From the NCBI GenBank assembly GCA_964602895.1, contig CAZRTG010000021.1, forward strand, positions 1-30,128: a stretch of DNA of 30,128 bases, in the 5' to 3' direction. The number at the start of each line of letters is the position of its first letter. The stretch's first letter is position 1. The stretch is from JAWXBM01 sp964602895. GTDB lineage: Bacteria; Pseudomonadota; Gammaproteobacteria; Xanthomonadales; SZUA-36. A model generated the notes under the pieces. That model worked only from the letters and a program-made list of their open reading frames with translations, was not told where the DNA came from and made no database searches. The position numbers and the translations under genes were made by a program. Positions 16,001 to 24,460 of this stretch are shown here, piece by piece.

Positions 16001-16432
16001 TCCGTCAGCCGCCCATTCCGGTGAGGACATGGGCCTGTCATCTTCGCGGAAACTGATTTGCCGCAGGCCACTGCCATCCGGCCTGATCAACCACAGGTTC
16101 TCCGCGCCGCTGCGATCCGAGACAAATGCGATTTCTTTACCATCAGGTGAGAAAACCGCCTGGGTATCAAAGGCCATATCAGAGATCAGTGCTTTCGCCT
16201 TGCCACCTTTTGAGCTCATCAGATAAAGGTCGCCGAGCAGATCAAAGACGATGCTTTTGCCATCCGCTGAGATATCCAGCGACAACCAGGTGCCTTCAGT
16301 GGTCTCAAATTCCACCACGCGGGCCGGTTGCATGGGTAAGCTCCGAGCAAGAGCTGAGCCTGTGACCAGCAATGCAAACAACGCAATGGCTGCATGAGTG
16401 AATAGCTGATGTGTTCTGAGCCGCAACATCAT
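13049..16432 (-). CDS. TolB-type propeller fused to an amidohydrolase, exported
   Basis: Large periplasmic protein of 1127 residues with a signal peptide (about 1-29, ending GSALA). About residues 36-620 form a WD40-like/PD40 beta-propeller with repeated SPDGK-type blades (FSPDGKEIAFVSDRSG, VSPDGRYIYFAG, WSPDGKQLVYVT). About 690-1095 is an amidohydrolase domain: HDH metal pair in FIDDHDHL (near 764), Lys in NIKMYRTG, Glu in TTEG, His in GLEHALP and the GSHGE motif, as usual in this fused family. The C-terminus is a Pro-Lys-Glu tail coded by tandem 12-base repeats. It overlaps the upstream amidohydrolase gene by 4 bases. Propeller-linked amidohydrolases are thought to act on peptides or amides, but the substrate here is unknown. 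Confidence 0.87.
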   Translation of the reverse strand: MMLRLRTHQLFTHAAIALFALLVTGSALARSLPMQPARVVEFETTEGTWLSLDISADGKSIVFDLLGDLYLMSSKGGKAKALISDMAFDTQAVFSPDGKEIAFVSDRSGAENLWLIRPDGSGLRQISFREDDRPMSSPEWAADGQSLFAIIHRSDLQASGLWQFDLDGASEPKEIIAIRSDANQPRDSWLSVADPTVSPDGRYIYFAGHNGDTPGDSVPEWTIRRFDLSSPELVTVVSAPRSPRPDLSLGTYFRPVISPDGHQMVYATRFDGKAGLRLLNLETREDRWLLYPLGYDQIEASHWQGILPRFAFTPDGEDLLLAHNGHINKLNIASGEESLIPFTAAVSLQLGPDLHVPIVQETGPVRARVIQTPEVSPDGSQLAFSALTRVYLLDLVADARPRLLNPKGATEFNPSWSPDGKQLVYVTWTARQAGQVWIAAADGSDSPRPLTQTVGQRAPLGATFYTSPVFTPDGKAIVVLRSSNSVRMHTFMDYGLLRTAELVLMPLDGSAQRVLTSGQLGGKPGFVPELQSVSVNTSNGVNLVPLAGGAMRRAVQVMGPGWYFAEGTAAADDLKLSPDGKWALAQFAQQLHVVEVPVVGEPVVDLLDPAVRFRKITDVGADFFAWADDGKTITWAVGSSWYRRPLAQVNLNPPHSADRSADAPAIDLREAKSRQGVDAFEAIVEVPRDTPEGSLLLTGATAITMNDGWHGGDSRAGVIPEADILIVDDRIAAIGPQGEIEVPPGTETRDVSGQFIVPGFIDDHDHLAEIRRGILDLETWSPAASLAYGVTTKFDPSSLSIDMLAYEDLVDAGMITGSRIHSTATALFSFNEFTSKEQVKQVLRRYRDHYRTRNIKMYRTGNRRVRQWVAMAAEELGMLPTTEGALALKLDLSQIIDGFAGLEHALPTAPLYRDVKQLLVQSGVSYNTTLMITNGGPEGQDWFISEQDRTEDPKLNRFWPRYTVDIKLRRRTWRTLDDYFFPAAASSAAEIMRAGGWVGMGSHGELPGIGFVWEMQAHAMGGMTNMEALRAGTLGSARAIGRAAEFGSLEAGKYADLVILAEDPLEDLANTFSIQQVMKNGRLYDAATLDEMWPGNAKPARPWFLDDVPKPKSEPKAEPKAEHGTEP
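13067..13102 (-). repeat. Three tandem 12-base repeats coding a PK(A/S)E tail
   Basis: TTCGGCTTTGGG at 13067-13078 and 13079-13090 and TTCGGATTTGGG at 13091-13102, read on the plus strand. On the minus strand each unit codes four residues of the low-complexity tail PKSE-PKAE-PKAE of the propeller-amidohydrolase. Unit number is likely to vary between strains by slippage. Confidence 0.85.
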
Positions 16433-17712
16433 TGGTATGCCGCGGGCCAGGATGACTTGTTCGGGTTCGGATGATAGCGGTCACGCAGCAGGATCTGACG
16501 CGTGATCAGCGAAACTTCCTGACCCGCTATCATGACCAGGACGGGAGCACTGGAAGGTTCCAAAGGATCACCATCCCAAATTACCAGATCGGCGGGTCGC
16601 CCGGCCGCCAGTGTACCGGCACGCTGCTCCAGACCCCAGATTTTGGCCGGGTTGACCGTCAACCCGCGTAAGCCATCCTCCCAGGACAAACCATTGGCTA
16701 CTGCAAAACCTGCTGACTCTCGCGCACCCGTACCCGCATTGAGTGAGTAATACAGCGAGAAACTGGGATAAAAGGCAATCAATACACCCGCGTCCTGCAG
16801 GATGCGAGCGGCATCGGCACGCACGCCGTATTCGTCATGGTTCATCGGCAGGATAAAACCTGCGTCGAGAATCACCGGTATTTCTGCGGCGGCAAGTTCT
16901 GCTGCCACGCGCCATGCTTCTGTACCGCCCAATATCACCAACCGGATGCCGAATTCCTGTTTCAGTGCAATGGCCTGGCGGATATCTGACTCACGCCGCA
17001 CATCCAGCAACAAGGGTCGCTGGCCATTGAGTAAACCCTGCACGGCTGCCTGATTCAATTCATCCACATTGCTGGCTGTTTGAATCTGATTTTCTTTTGG
17101 CGCAGCACTTGCCGCCTGTAAAGCGGTGCGCATCAACTGCCATTGGGCTGCCCGGGAGCCCCCCGCCGAAGCCGAGCTGGATGCACCGATTTGAGCAAAT
17201 TCGGTTATGCCCGCCTGCTGCAGAACATTCGGACCATCCTGCAAGTACAACAAAGCTCCAAGGCCATTGAATGAGGCATCGTCGGAACCACCGGGCAATG
17301 TCACCGCATAAATCAAACCGTCGGCTCTGGCAACACGTAACAATTCCGAGTTGGGGTTGATCGCTGAAGCCACATCAAACCCCGCACCCAGATTCGTTCC
17401 GCTGACACTGTGGTCGGTGCTGTGTGCATTGTCTGTGACCTCGGTAAGCCCCAGTTGCGATGCAGAAGAGATCAGTCCCGGGGTAACCATTCGCCCGCCG
17501 GCATCAATCACTCGTGCCGATTCAGGCACTGTGAGATGTTGGCCTATGGCTGCAATCTTTTGGTCGCGCAGCAGTATCTGGCCGTCCTCAATGGCGGCCT
17601 CGCCTGCCACCATGGAAAAAATGTTTGCATGCTTGATCAGCACCTCTTCAGCCAGTGCCGGAAAGGACAACAAACAGCCCAGTAAAACCCATACAACCTT
17701 GTTGCTACTCAT
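16429..17712 (-). CDS. Amidohydrolase-fold protein lacking metal ligands (pseudoenzyme)
   Basis: Exported protein of 427 residues with a signal peptide (1-21, ending PALA). Overall layout follows the amidohydrolase next to it: N-terminal beta-sandwich (VLIKHANIFSM), TPGLI strand, and C-terminal NPAKIWGLEQRAGTLAAGRPADLVIWDGDPLE. But every metal ligand is replaced when the two are aligned: His-x-His is Ala84-Ser-Gln86, the strand-5 His is Asp237, the strand-6 His pair is Leu261-Gly262, and the strand-8 Asp is Ser317. The frame is open, the signal is intact and GGAGG precedes the ATG, so it is an expressed inactive paralogue and not a pseudogene. It overlaps both neighbours by 4 bases. A structural or heteromeric role is inferred. 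Confidence 0.83.
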   Translation of the reverse strand: MSSNKVVWVLLGCLLSFPALAEEVLIKHANIFSMVAGEAAIEDGQILLRDQKIAAIGQHLTVPESARVIDAGGRMVTPGLISSASQLGLTEVTDNAHSTDHSVSGTNLGAGFDVASAINPNSELLRVARADGLIYAVTLPGGSDDASFNGLGALLYLQDGPNVLQQAGITEFAQIGASSSASAGGSRAAQWQLMRTALQAASAAPKENQIQTASNVDELNQAAVQGLLNGQRPLLLDVRRESDIRQAIALKQEFGIRLVILGGTEAWRVAAELAAAEIPVILDAGFILPMNHDEYGVRADAARILQDAGVLIAFYPSFSLYYSLNAGTGARESAGFAVANGLSWEDGLRGLTVNPAKIWGLEQRAGTLAAGRPADLVIWDGDPLEPSSAPVLVMIAGQEVSLITRQILLRDRYHPNPNKSSWPAAYQ

Positions 17713-19157
17713 GGCCTGGCCTCCCGGGCGGGAATGCCGAGCTCGCTATCGCTGACGGGTTGCCTTGCCGGGTCCGAACGGTCATAGACCAGTGCGCCAT
17801 CAATAAAAACCTGTTCTGCATGGGTATAGATGCTGAAGGGATCAGCCGACCAGATCACCAGGTCTGCATTGAACCCCCTCGACACCTGGCCAATGCGATC
17901 AGCCAGCCCCAAAGCTTGCGCCGGGTTGGAAGTCAGCCAGCGTATGGCGCGCTCCGGCGCGATCGATACTCCAGCCCTGCGGCCTGCGGCCATGGCCTTG
18001 CCAGCCTCGACATTCAGCTTTTGGCCCATCACCGGCCCATCGGAATGCATGACGGCACAGGCCCCTGCAGCATCGACAAATGCGGCGTTCTCGCGAATGG
18101 CATCGCCCGCTTCCAGTTTGTAGCCCCACCAATCAGACCAAACTGCAGCACAGGTGCCGCTATCGCGCAACAAGCCGGGAATCTTGTAGGCCTCAGTCGC
18201 GTGATGAATGGCCGCGATCCTGAAATCAAATTCATCTGCCAGAGCCAGCATGACGGCGATGTCATCTGCCCGGTAGCAATGCAGGTGTACCTGCAGATCG
18301 CCATTTAAAACCGCTGCCAGTGTATCGAGTTGCAAATTACGTTCTGGAACGGCTGTTTTCGAGGGCTTGCTGTTGTAGTCCGCCATTTGGCGTTGATAAT
18401 TCCGGGCAGCCAAAAAAGCCGAGCGCATCAAAGCCAGCTCACCCTGCCGGCTGGTAGGTGCACGACCGGACGCGCCAAAATGGGCCTTGGGGTTTTCACC
18501 ACAAGCCATTTTGATGCCTTGCGGGGCATCGGGAAATTTCATATCAAATACGGTATTGGCAGGAACAGGTTTCAGTACGACTGTACGGCCACCGAACAGC
18601 GGCGTGGAACCCGGTAATACCTGCAAAGTAGTTACTCCGGATGCCAGCGCAAACGGAAAAGCCATATCCTGCACATTGACGGCGTGTTCAATCCAGGTAG
18701 CGGCTGCGTTGGGATCGCTGAGCTCACTGATATCGAGCACATCAAAACTTTGCGACGTGAGCGGTACCGTGTAGGTACCGTTATGGGTGTGGATATCGAT
18801 GATGCCCGGGGTCAGCCATTTGCCATTGGCATCAATTCGCAACACATCGGCATTCACTTTGAGCTGCTGGCCCAACTCAACTATTTTGCCGTCCCTGACC
18901 AGCACATCGGTTTGTTCCAAGCGCTCGCCTGTGCCATCCAATACGGTAGCCCCCAGGATCAATACATCTTCGCGTGGCAGGTGCTGGTAGCGACTGGGAT
19001 TGGGATCCAATGCAAACATGGAGGGAGCACTTTTGCTGCTTTTCTGCGCGGCGTCCAAAGAGCCAACACAGACAACAAGGCTCAGTGCCAACAAACAGCA
19101 AAGGCTAGGATGGAAACCGCTTCGTTTCCGGAGCGGCTCATGGCCTGGTCTACTCAT
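17709..19157 (-). CDS. Amidohydrolase, exported, metal site intact
   Basis: Predicted periplasmic metal-dependent hydrolase of 482 residues, imidazolonepropionase-like. A hydrophobic stretch (about 18-37, ending SLDAA) acts as signal peptide. Ligands are in order: His123 and His125 (IDIHTHNG), His293 (VHLHCYRADDI), His318/319 (AAIHHATEAY) and Asp373 (MHSDGPV); a Lys in VVLKPV near 196 may be the bridging residue. The C-terminal NPAQALGLADRIGQVSRGFNADLVIW segment is the standard sandwich return (motif quoted only in part as a landmark). It lies 91 bases after the TonB-dependent receptor on the same strand and overlaps the pseudoenzyme gene by 4 bases, so it may pair with that product. No clear ribosome site precedes the ATG. 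Confidence 0.85.
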   Translation of the reverse strand: MSRPGHEPLRKRSGFHPSLCCLLALSLVVCVGSLDAAQKSSKSAPSMFALDPNPSRYQHLPREDVLILGATVLDGTGERLEQTDVLVRDGKIVELGQQLKVNADVLRIDANGKWLTPGIIDIHTHNGTYTVPLTSQSFDVLDISELSDPNAAATWIEHAVNVQDMAFPFALASGVTTLQVLPGSTPLFGGRTVVLKPVPANTVFDMKFPDAPQGIKMACGENPKAHFGASGRAPTSRQGELALMRSAFLAARNYQRQMADYNSKPSKTAVPERNLQLDTLAAVLNGDLQVHLHCYRADDIAVMLALADEFDFRIAAIHHATEAYKIPGLLRDSGTCAAVWSDWWGYKLEAGDAIRENAAFVDAAGACAVMHSDGPVMGQKLNVEAGKAMAAGRRAGVSIAPERAIRWLTSNPAQALGLADRIGQVSRGFNADLVIWSADPFSIYTHAEQVFIDGALVYDRSDPARQPVSDSELGIPAREARP

Positions 19158-19248
19158 AAGTCATCGCTTCTGCGTGCACAGGTATTGAGTATGCAGTGCA
19201 GAGCGGGTCTGGCAAATATCAAATGCATCATGATCGGTTGCACAGATA

Positions 19249-21447
19249 TCAGAACTTACGGGTAAGCGTTCCGATCACCATACGTTCGGTTCCATAGAAA
19301 CAATCTATTGCACTACTGCAACGGGCAACGTATTCCTTGTCAAACACGTTACTGGCGCTTATGGACGTACGCCAGTTCTCGGTATCGTAATGCACCACTG
19401 CGTCGAACAGTGTTACACCGGGTGTTCTCCATTCGTTGGCTGCATCGCCGTAAATGGCGCTTAAATAGCGTCCACCAAAACTGCCACCCAAGCCAGCCAA
19501 ACTGCCTGATTGCATGGTGTAATCAAACAACAGCGAGAATTTATTCTTCGAAACAGCAGGCAACTGCAGATTGCTGTTGTTTACATCCGAGTCGGTATAG
19601 GTATAGGAAGCATTGATACTCAACCGGTCGCGAATACGCGTTACGGTTTCAAGTTCAAAACCCTGTACATCAACCTTGCCCGTTTGTATTGAAAAGAACA
19701 AATGATCAGGGTCATTGGTCAACACATTTTCCTGGCGCAAAGAGTACACCGCTACCGAACCAAAGAAATCGATATCCGGCCCCAGATTGGCGCCATCGTA
19801 TTTCAAACCGGCTTCAACCATATCGCCGGTGGTGGGGATGAATGGGTCGCCGTCGAATGTAGCTCCTGACAAGGGCTGGAATGAAGTAGCCAGTTGCACG
19901 TACGGTGCGAAACCGCTGTCCATCACATAGTTCACACCCACCCGATAGGTGAACTCATCGTCTTTGACGGTGGTGCCGGAATTATTGCTGTCTACCCAGT
20001 CCTGACGGCCACTGAGGGTTACGATCCACTTGTTGATGGTGATGGAATCCTGCACATACAGGCCGGATTGCTTTTGTACCTGGTCGGTATAGGGAATGTT
20101 GGGAAGCGGATCCGTAAACGGTGTTCCGTAAACCGGGTTGAATACGTCCAACGTGGGCACAGAGCCAGCCGGAAAAGTTGATGAGGCAAAGCCAAACGCC
20201 GAATTGGCTTCGTATTTACGGTAATCGTAGCCCACCAGCATGTCATGGGTGGCAGACCCGGTTTCAAAGTTGATATAGCCACGGGTATCTACGTTGAAGG
20301 AATCGACTTCTTCAATAAAAGGGAAAGTCGCACGATTCACTGTACGGTAATCATCCGGCACACCATCAAAATCTGCGTCAACAAAGCCTTGCCCGTAGGT
20401 TCCATATTGATCAGCGTCTGCGCTGAAAAATTTCAGGTTCTGCTGCAGAGTGAACTGCTCGTTGAAAACGTAGGAAAAATCATAACCCACACCATATTGT
20501 TCACGATAGTAGCTATTCACACCCGGCTCGGCCATGGAAAGACTGACCGGAATTTTGCCGTTGGGGTTGGGCAGCAAGGTGCCTGCGGCTGGCAGAAAAC
20601 CCCCTGCCCAGTTATCAATATCATCTTCCTGATAGAAGCCCAATAAGGTCAGCTTGGCGGCATCACTGAAATCAAAAGTCACGGCAGGTGCCAGGTAAAC
20701 ACGCTTGCCCTCCACAAAATCGGTTTGGGTCTCATTGTTTCGGTACAAGCCAGTCAATCGGAAAGACACAACATCGTTGATCGGACCAGTGTAATCACCA
20801 TTGACCTGCATGTGATCGAAACTACCGTATTGCACGCCCAACTCGCCCAGCGATTCACGCAATGGGCGCCGGCTGGTCATGTTCACGATACCGCCGGGAG
20901 GGGTTTGTCCGTACAGCACGGATGACGGCCCCTTGAGAATTTCAATTGATTCGGAACCATAAAGGTCGGTGCCCACATTGCTCACCGAGCCAATCGGCGC
21001 CTGCAGTCCATCAATGTATTGAATCGGATTGAAGCCACGCAAAGTCAGCCAGTCATAACGAATATCCGGGCCATAATTTTCGCCGACGGCGCCAGCGGTA
21101 TAACGGGTGGCTTCCTGCAGGCTGTTCCACTCCAGTAAATCGATCTGGTCACGCGAAATGACGGTAACGGATTGTGGAATTTCCACCAATGGCCGATCCG
21201 ATTTGGAGGCCGAACGACTGGCGGTGCTGACGTATTCCGGAGCAGTGACTACCACCTCCTCCAGCACAGGGTCACTTTTCTGATCAGCTGGTTTTTCCTT
21301 CCCTTCGTAAGACTGTTGCTGTGCGTTGACTGATGGGACAACAGACAAGGCGATAATCGTTAAAGCCAACAAACAGACACGGCTCATTTGCCCAAAAGTA
21401 TGATTCAAGTGATTGCATGTGCCTCGCGTACCTGACTTGGTGTCCAT
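19249..21447 (-). CDS. TonB-dependent siderophore-type outer-membrane receptor
   Basis: Outer-membrane receptor of 732 residues, FhuA/FoxA-like siderophore class. A long n-region precedes the hydrophobic signal core (CLLALTIIALSVVPSVNA). A TonB box is visible as LEEVVVTAP near residue 65. The plug follows with VEIPQSVTVISRDQI, TLRGFNPIQYIDG and ILKGPSSVLYGQTPPGGIVN, all typical of siderophore receptors. The barrel shows alternating aromatic strands and ends in a terminal Phe (LTRKF). The ATG at 21447 is preceded by GGAGAA at five bases. It is divergent from a PepSY membrane protein and precedes the amidohydrolase operon. The ligand cannot be told from sequence; a ferric siderophore is the family default. 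Confidence 0.9.
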   Translation of the reverse strand: MDTKSGTRGTCNHLNHTFGQMSRVCLLALTIIALSVVPSVNAQQQSYEGKEKPADQKSDPVLEEVVVTAPEYVSTASRSASKSDRPLVEIPQSVTVISRDQIDLLEWNSLQEATRYTAGAVGENYGPDIRYDWLTLRGFNPIQYIDGLQAPIGSVSNVGTDLYGSESIEILKGPSSVLYGQTPPGGIVNMTSRRPLRESLGELGVQYGSFDHMQVNGDYTGPINDVVSFRLTGLYRNNETQTDFVEGKRVYLAPAVTFDFSDAAKLTLLGFYQEDDIDNWAGGFLPAAGTLLPNPNGKIPVSLSMAEPGVNSYYREQYGVGYDFSYVFNEQFTLQQNLKFFSADADQYGTYGQGFVDADFDGVPDDYRTVNRATFPFIEEVDSFNVDTRGYINFETGSATHDMLVGYDYRKYEANSAFGFASSTFPAGSVPTLDVFNPVYGTPFTDPLPNIPYTDQVQKQSGLYVQDSITINKWIVTLSGRQDWVDSNNSGTTVKDDEFTYRVGVNYVMDSGFAPYVQLATSFQPLSGATFDGDPFIPTTGDMVEAGLKYDGANLGPDIDFFGSVAVYSLRQENVLTNDPDHLFFSIQTGKVDVQGFELETVTRIRDRLSINASYTYTDSDVNNSNLQLPAVSKNKFSLLFDYTMQSGSLAGLGGSFGGRYLSAIYGDAANEWRTPGVTLFDAVVHYDTENWRTSISASNVFDKEYVARCSSAIDCFYGTERMVIGTLTRKF

Positions 21448-21745
21448 ATTGATTCTCCACTATTGACTTGGCCCCACGGTTGAATTGGCCTACTGCTGAT
21501 CTGACCTGCAGTTCACAGGATGTCTATCTGGCCACATTAGAATGAACCGGTTGCCTGATAGCCCACATATGAAAAAGGGACAGTTACTATCGGAATCAGG
21601 CCGAATTTTTGTTTAGGTTCAACATTTCGGTATCAGCGCACCGTTTTATGGCCTGATTGCTGTAAGAGATTGCCCAATTAACACACTATCCTTGACCTGT
21701 TTGGATCAGCATGGAGCCAATTATTTGATAATACCGTTGAAGCCT
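21448..21745. other. Divergent intergenic region between receptor and PepSY gene
   Basis: 298 bases without a coding frame that I can support. It should hold both promoters. An AT-rich inverted repeat ATTAT-TTG-ATAAT lies at 21720-21732, shortly before the PepSY ATG; it has some likeness to half of a Fur box but not enough to call one. I found no clear -35/-10 pair. Confidence 0.4.
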
Positions 21746-22819
21746 ATGACGATCAAAAAGCTGCACCGCTACCTCAGCCTGACCTTCCTGCTGTTTTGGT
21801 TGATGCAAGCCTTGACCGGCGTTTTGATCAGTTTCCGTTGGGAATTGGATGATTTTTTTCTTGGTGGGCAAGCCACCCACTTCGATCTGGATGCATTTTC
21901 AGACAGACTGATGGACGTTCAGAATGATCCCCGTTATCAGGTACGGTCTGTTTGGACTTCTGGCGGCCACGCCGACCGTTATGATTTCTTCCTTATCAAA
22001 GCAGCAGGCGGCAGCGCCGTAATGCGCATTGATGGCAGCGGCAAACTCCTGCGCGTACGTAACGATGACCAATGGTTTTCAGCAGGCGGGATCTATGATT
22101 CTGCCACTACCCTGCACGCGAATCTGTTTGCGGGCGACCTGGGACACTGGCTGATTTCATTCAGTGGCCTGTTACTTCTGAGCAATTTGATTTTAGGGCT
22201 CAAGCTGGCCTGGCCTCGCAAAGGTCAGTGGCGGCGGTCATTGACCACAAAGCCCGTTGGTGCATTGCCAACCCGTCTATATGGTTGGCATCGATTGTTG
22301 GGACTCTGGTTTGCCATACCGGCACTCTTTGTAGTGTTGTGTGGCAGCATGCTGGCATTGAGCGATCCCTTTACGGCAGCCATGAATTGGAATTCCCCGT
22401 TACCTGACCTCACAGATAAAACGCAGCTTCAGTCACACTGGGACAAAGGGCCCGTCTCTCCTGCCCACGCCATACGCGCCGCTTTGGTATTGCATCCTCA
22501 GGCACAGTTCTCCGGCATGTATCCACCGAACGCGGAGGATCCTTTTTACACCATACGTTTACTCACGCCCACAGAACCGGGACAGAAATTTGGAAAAACC
22601 GCAGTACTGGTTAGCCCAGTCAGCGGCAAAGTGCTGGTGGACCAAGCTGCCAACGCTTACCCCATTCCACGCAGATTGGTGAACAGCCTGTTTCCCCTGC
22701 ATACCGGTCAAATTGCAGCAACTCCGGGACGACTGGTGAATTTGCTGGTCGGTGTATTTCTGCTCACCATGATGGGCTTGGGCTTTGCACTTTGGTGGAA
22801 ACGCCGCGCCAGACGCTGA
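21746..22819 (+). CDS. PepSY-associated transmembrane protein
   Basis: Inner-membrane protein of 357 residues of the PepSY-TM family. Four transmembrane helices: about 7-27, 131-151, 186-208 and 327-348, with a large periplasmic loop between the first two and another between the last two. Conserved histidines sit at helix ends (KLHRYLSL, TTLHANLFAGDLGHWL, YGWHRLLGLW, LFPLHTGQ), as in members proposed to carry haem and reduce ferric siderophores in the periplasm. I chose the ATG at 21746, since the helix starts straight after it; the frame opens at 21692. It is divergent from the siderophore-type receptor, which supports a role in iron release. That role is inference from family and context. 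Confidence 0.85.
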   Translation: MTIKKLHRYLSLTFLLFWLMQALTGVLISFRWELDDFFLGGQATHFDLDAFSDRLMDVQNDPRYQVRSVWTSGGHADRYDFFLIKAAGGSAVMRIDGSGKLLRVRNDDQWFSAGGIYDSATTLHANLFAGDLGHWLISFSGLLLLSNLILGLKLAWPRKGQWRRSLTTKPVGALPTRLYGWHRLLGLWFAIPALFVVLCGSMLALSDPFTAAMNWNSPLPDLTDKTQLQSHWDKGPVSPAHAIRAALVLHPQAQFSGMYPPNAEDPFYTIRLLTPTEPGQKFGKTAVLVSPVSGKVLVDQAANAYPIPRRLVNSLFPLHTGQIAATPGRLVNLLVGVFLLTMMGLGFALWWKRRARR

Positions 22820-22859
22820 TCTTTAGTGATGCCATTTTACTGGATCAAGCCAGAATTCT

Positions 22860-23459
22860 TTACCGCTGATCGAATCGCCGCATCCAATCCACCAGATCAG
22901 GCTGGTCAAGGTGATTCAGTATACTGTCGAATACATTCCGTCTTTCGTCTTGGCCCAATTTGAAGCGCGCATCGATTGAGGTCACCCGCGCATCAAACGC
23001 GATGACGTGGTGCGAAAGCTTTTCGTAACGCTCACCCATTTCCTCCACTGACCAGGCATTTTTATGGCCTGCTTCCATATATGCAACCAGGCGTTTCAAT
23101 GCAGCATCATTTTTGTCGGGGTGAAATTCCAGCTCAGCATGCACGCGAACCAGAGCGTAATTCCAGGTGGGGGCCCAATCGCGGTCGGGTACATAACGCG
23201 GCGATATGTAGCCGTTAGGCCCTTGAAACAAAAAGCAACAACGGGGCTTGACACGCAAGGCTTCTACCTGTGGATTCGACAATGCCATATGCCCGACCAG
23301 GTTGATCAGGCGACCTTCATCATCCGTGTCCGCCAACATGGGAAGTGGCGTACTGGCAAACTCACGTGCGCCTTCACTGATCAACACAGCCAATGGATAA
23401 GCCGCAATCAGGTCTGTTATATCGTTATGGGAATAGGTGTCAAAAAGTGAGCCCGTCAT
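22860..23459 (-). CDS. PaiB-like FMN-binding protein
   Basis: Protein of 199 residues matching the PaiB family, which has a flavin-reductase-like split-barrel fold and is annotated as a negative transcriptional regulator (of sporulation and protease genes in Bacillus). Landmarks are ISEGAREFASTPLPML, LVGHMALSNPQ, PNGYISPRYVPDR, WAPTWNYALVRVHAEL and the C-terminal KLGQDERRNVFDSI. There is no HTH. It is a stand-alone gene, with its 3' end 40 bases from the convergent PepSY gene, and is divergent from an AraC-type regulator, which could control it. Whether it regulates transcription in this organism is not shown. Confidence 0.88.
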   Translation of the reverse strand: MTGSLFDTYSHNDITDLIAAYPLAVLISEGAREFASTPLPMLADTDDEGRLINLVGHMALSNPQVEALRVKPRCCFLFQGPNGYISPRYVPDRDWAPTWNYALVRVHAELEFHPDKNDAALKRLVAYMEAGHKNAWSVEEMGERYEKLSHHVIAFDARVTSIDARFKLGQDERRNVFDSILNHLDQPDLVDWMRRFDQR

Positions 23460-23611
23460 GAATTAAAGTTTCCTTGAGTACATTCTTGATGAAGAATAGC
23501 AGGATGAGCCGGGCGGATGAAGCTGTGGTATTCAGACAGCTGCCCGTTGAAATTCAAATTGGATTTGTGGTTAAGAAGTGAAATGTCTGGTTTACAAAAT
23601 TGACCTTTCTG

Positions 23612-23640
23612 TTGACAAAGGGCATGATTCAGAATTGAAA
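23612..23640 (+). promoter_or_regulatory. Possible sigma70-type promoter for the AraC-type gene
   Basis: A perfect -35 TTGACA (23612-23617), a 17-base spacer and a poor -10 TTGAAA (23635-23640), about 28 bases before the ATG. The weak -10 suggests a promoter that needs an activator, or none at all. Confidence 0.3.
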
Positions 23641-23668
23641 TAAGCCTCTGATTATCGCGTACGGGCCA

Positions 23669-24460
23669 ATGAAACAGGATCCAGACCCGAACTTCAAAGC
23701 CAAACGAAGTGTTGACTACTTACTCAGTTCCCGAACAGTGGTTGGCCTCAAAGATGAATACCCCGCAGGCTACGTGGATCCAAGCCACAGCCACCAGCGT
23801 GCCCAGCTGTTGTTTGCACGCAGCGGTGTGATGTCGGTGGTTACCGAGCATAGTACCTATGCAGTCCCGCCACAACGAGCCTTATGGATGCCAAGCGGTA
23901 TCTCGCATGAAGTGTCCTGTCGCAGCGATGTCTCGCTACGGACCTTGTACGTCGATCCGGCTGCTGTAGAGCCCCAACAAACAACCTGTCGCCTGATCGA
24001 AGTTTCTGAATTCATGCAATCACTGATTATCGAAGTCGTCAACTTTGATACCGGATCAGCGCTGAGCGAGCGTGACTCGCTGATCACACAATTATTGCTC
24101 AAGGAAATTTGGTCTATGCCACATGCGCCTTATCATGTGCGTATGCCAAGTGATGAACGATTGTGGCGTGCCTGCCAAATAATCACTAACAATCCTGCTG
24201 ATTCGTCCAGTCTGGATGACCTGGCCGAGATTGCCTGCATCAGCCGAAGAAGTTTTACCCGCTTGTTTCGCCAGGAAACGGGGGTAAGTTTCGCTGAGTG
24301 GCGTCAGCAGATGCGCCTGATGGAAGCACTCTCGCTGATGGGTGCGGGTCGGTCCATCACCATGACCGCTTACGATGTTGGCTACAACAGTCCCAGTGCA
24401 TTCACTGCAGCCTTTCACCGCACTTTTGGCTTGTCACCCAGCCAATACCGCACCCAGTGA
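23669..24460 (+). CDS. AraC-family transcriptional regulator with cupin N-domain
   Basis: Regulator of 263 residues. The N-terminal half is a cupin-like ligand domain (PSHSHQRAQLLFARSG, then VPPQRALWMPSGISHEV), and the C-terminal hundred residues carry the AraC double HTH (LDDLAEIACISRRSFTRLFR, VSFAEWRQQMRLMEAL, then AYDVGYNSPSAFTAAFHRTFG and the closing SPSQYR). The layout resembles NimR-like proteins that often control a neighbouring gene in the opposite direction; the neighbour here is the PaiB-like gene, divergent across 209 bases. The ligand is unknown. The ATG at 23669 has no strong ribosome site. Confidence 0.88.
   Translation: MKQDPDPNFKAKRSVDYLLSSRTVVGLKDEYPAGYVDPSHSHQRAQLLFARSGVMSVVTEHSTYAVPPQRALWMPSGISHEVSCRSDVSLRTLYVDPAAVEPQQTTCRLIEVSEFMQSLIIEVVNFDTGSALSERDSLITQLLLKEIWSMPHAPYHVRMPSDERLWRACQIITNNPADSSSLDDLAEIACISRRSFTRLFRQETGVSFAEWRQQMRLMEALSLMGAGRSITMTAYDVGYNSPSAFTAAFHRTFGLSPSQYRTQ

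Noticed and set aside
21720..21732. Fur box before the PepSY gene
   Set aside because: ATTAT-TTG-ATAAT is AT-rich and symmetric, but it does not match the 19-base consensus well enough to claim iron regulation.
22820..22859. Bidirectional terminator between PepSY and PaiB-like genes
   Set aside because: The only stem (CTGG/CCAG) is four bases with no proper T-run.
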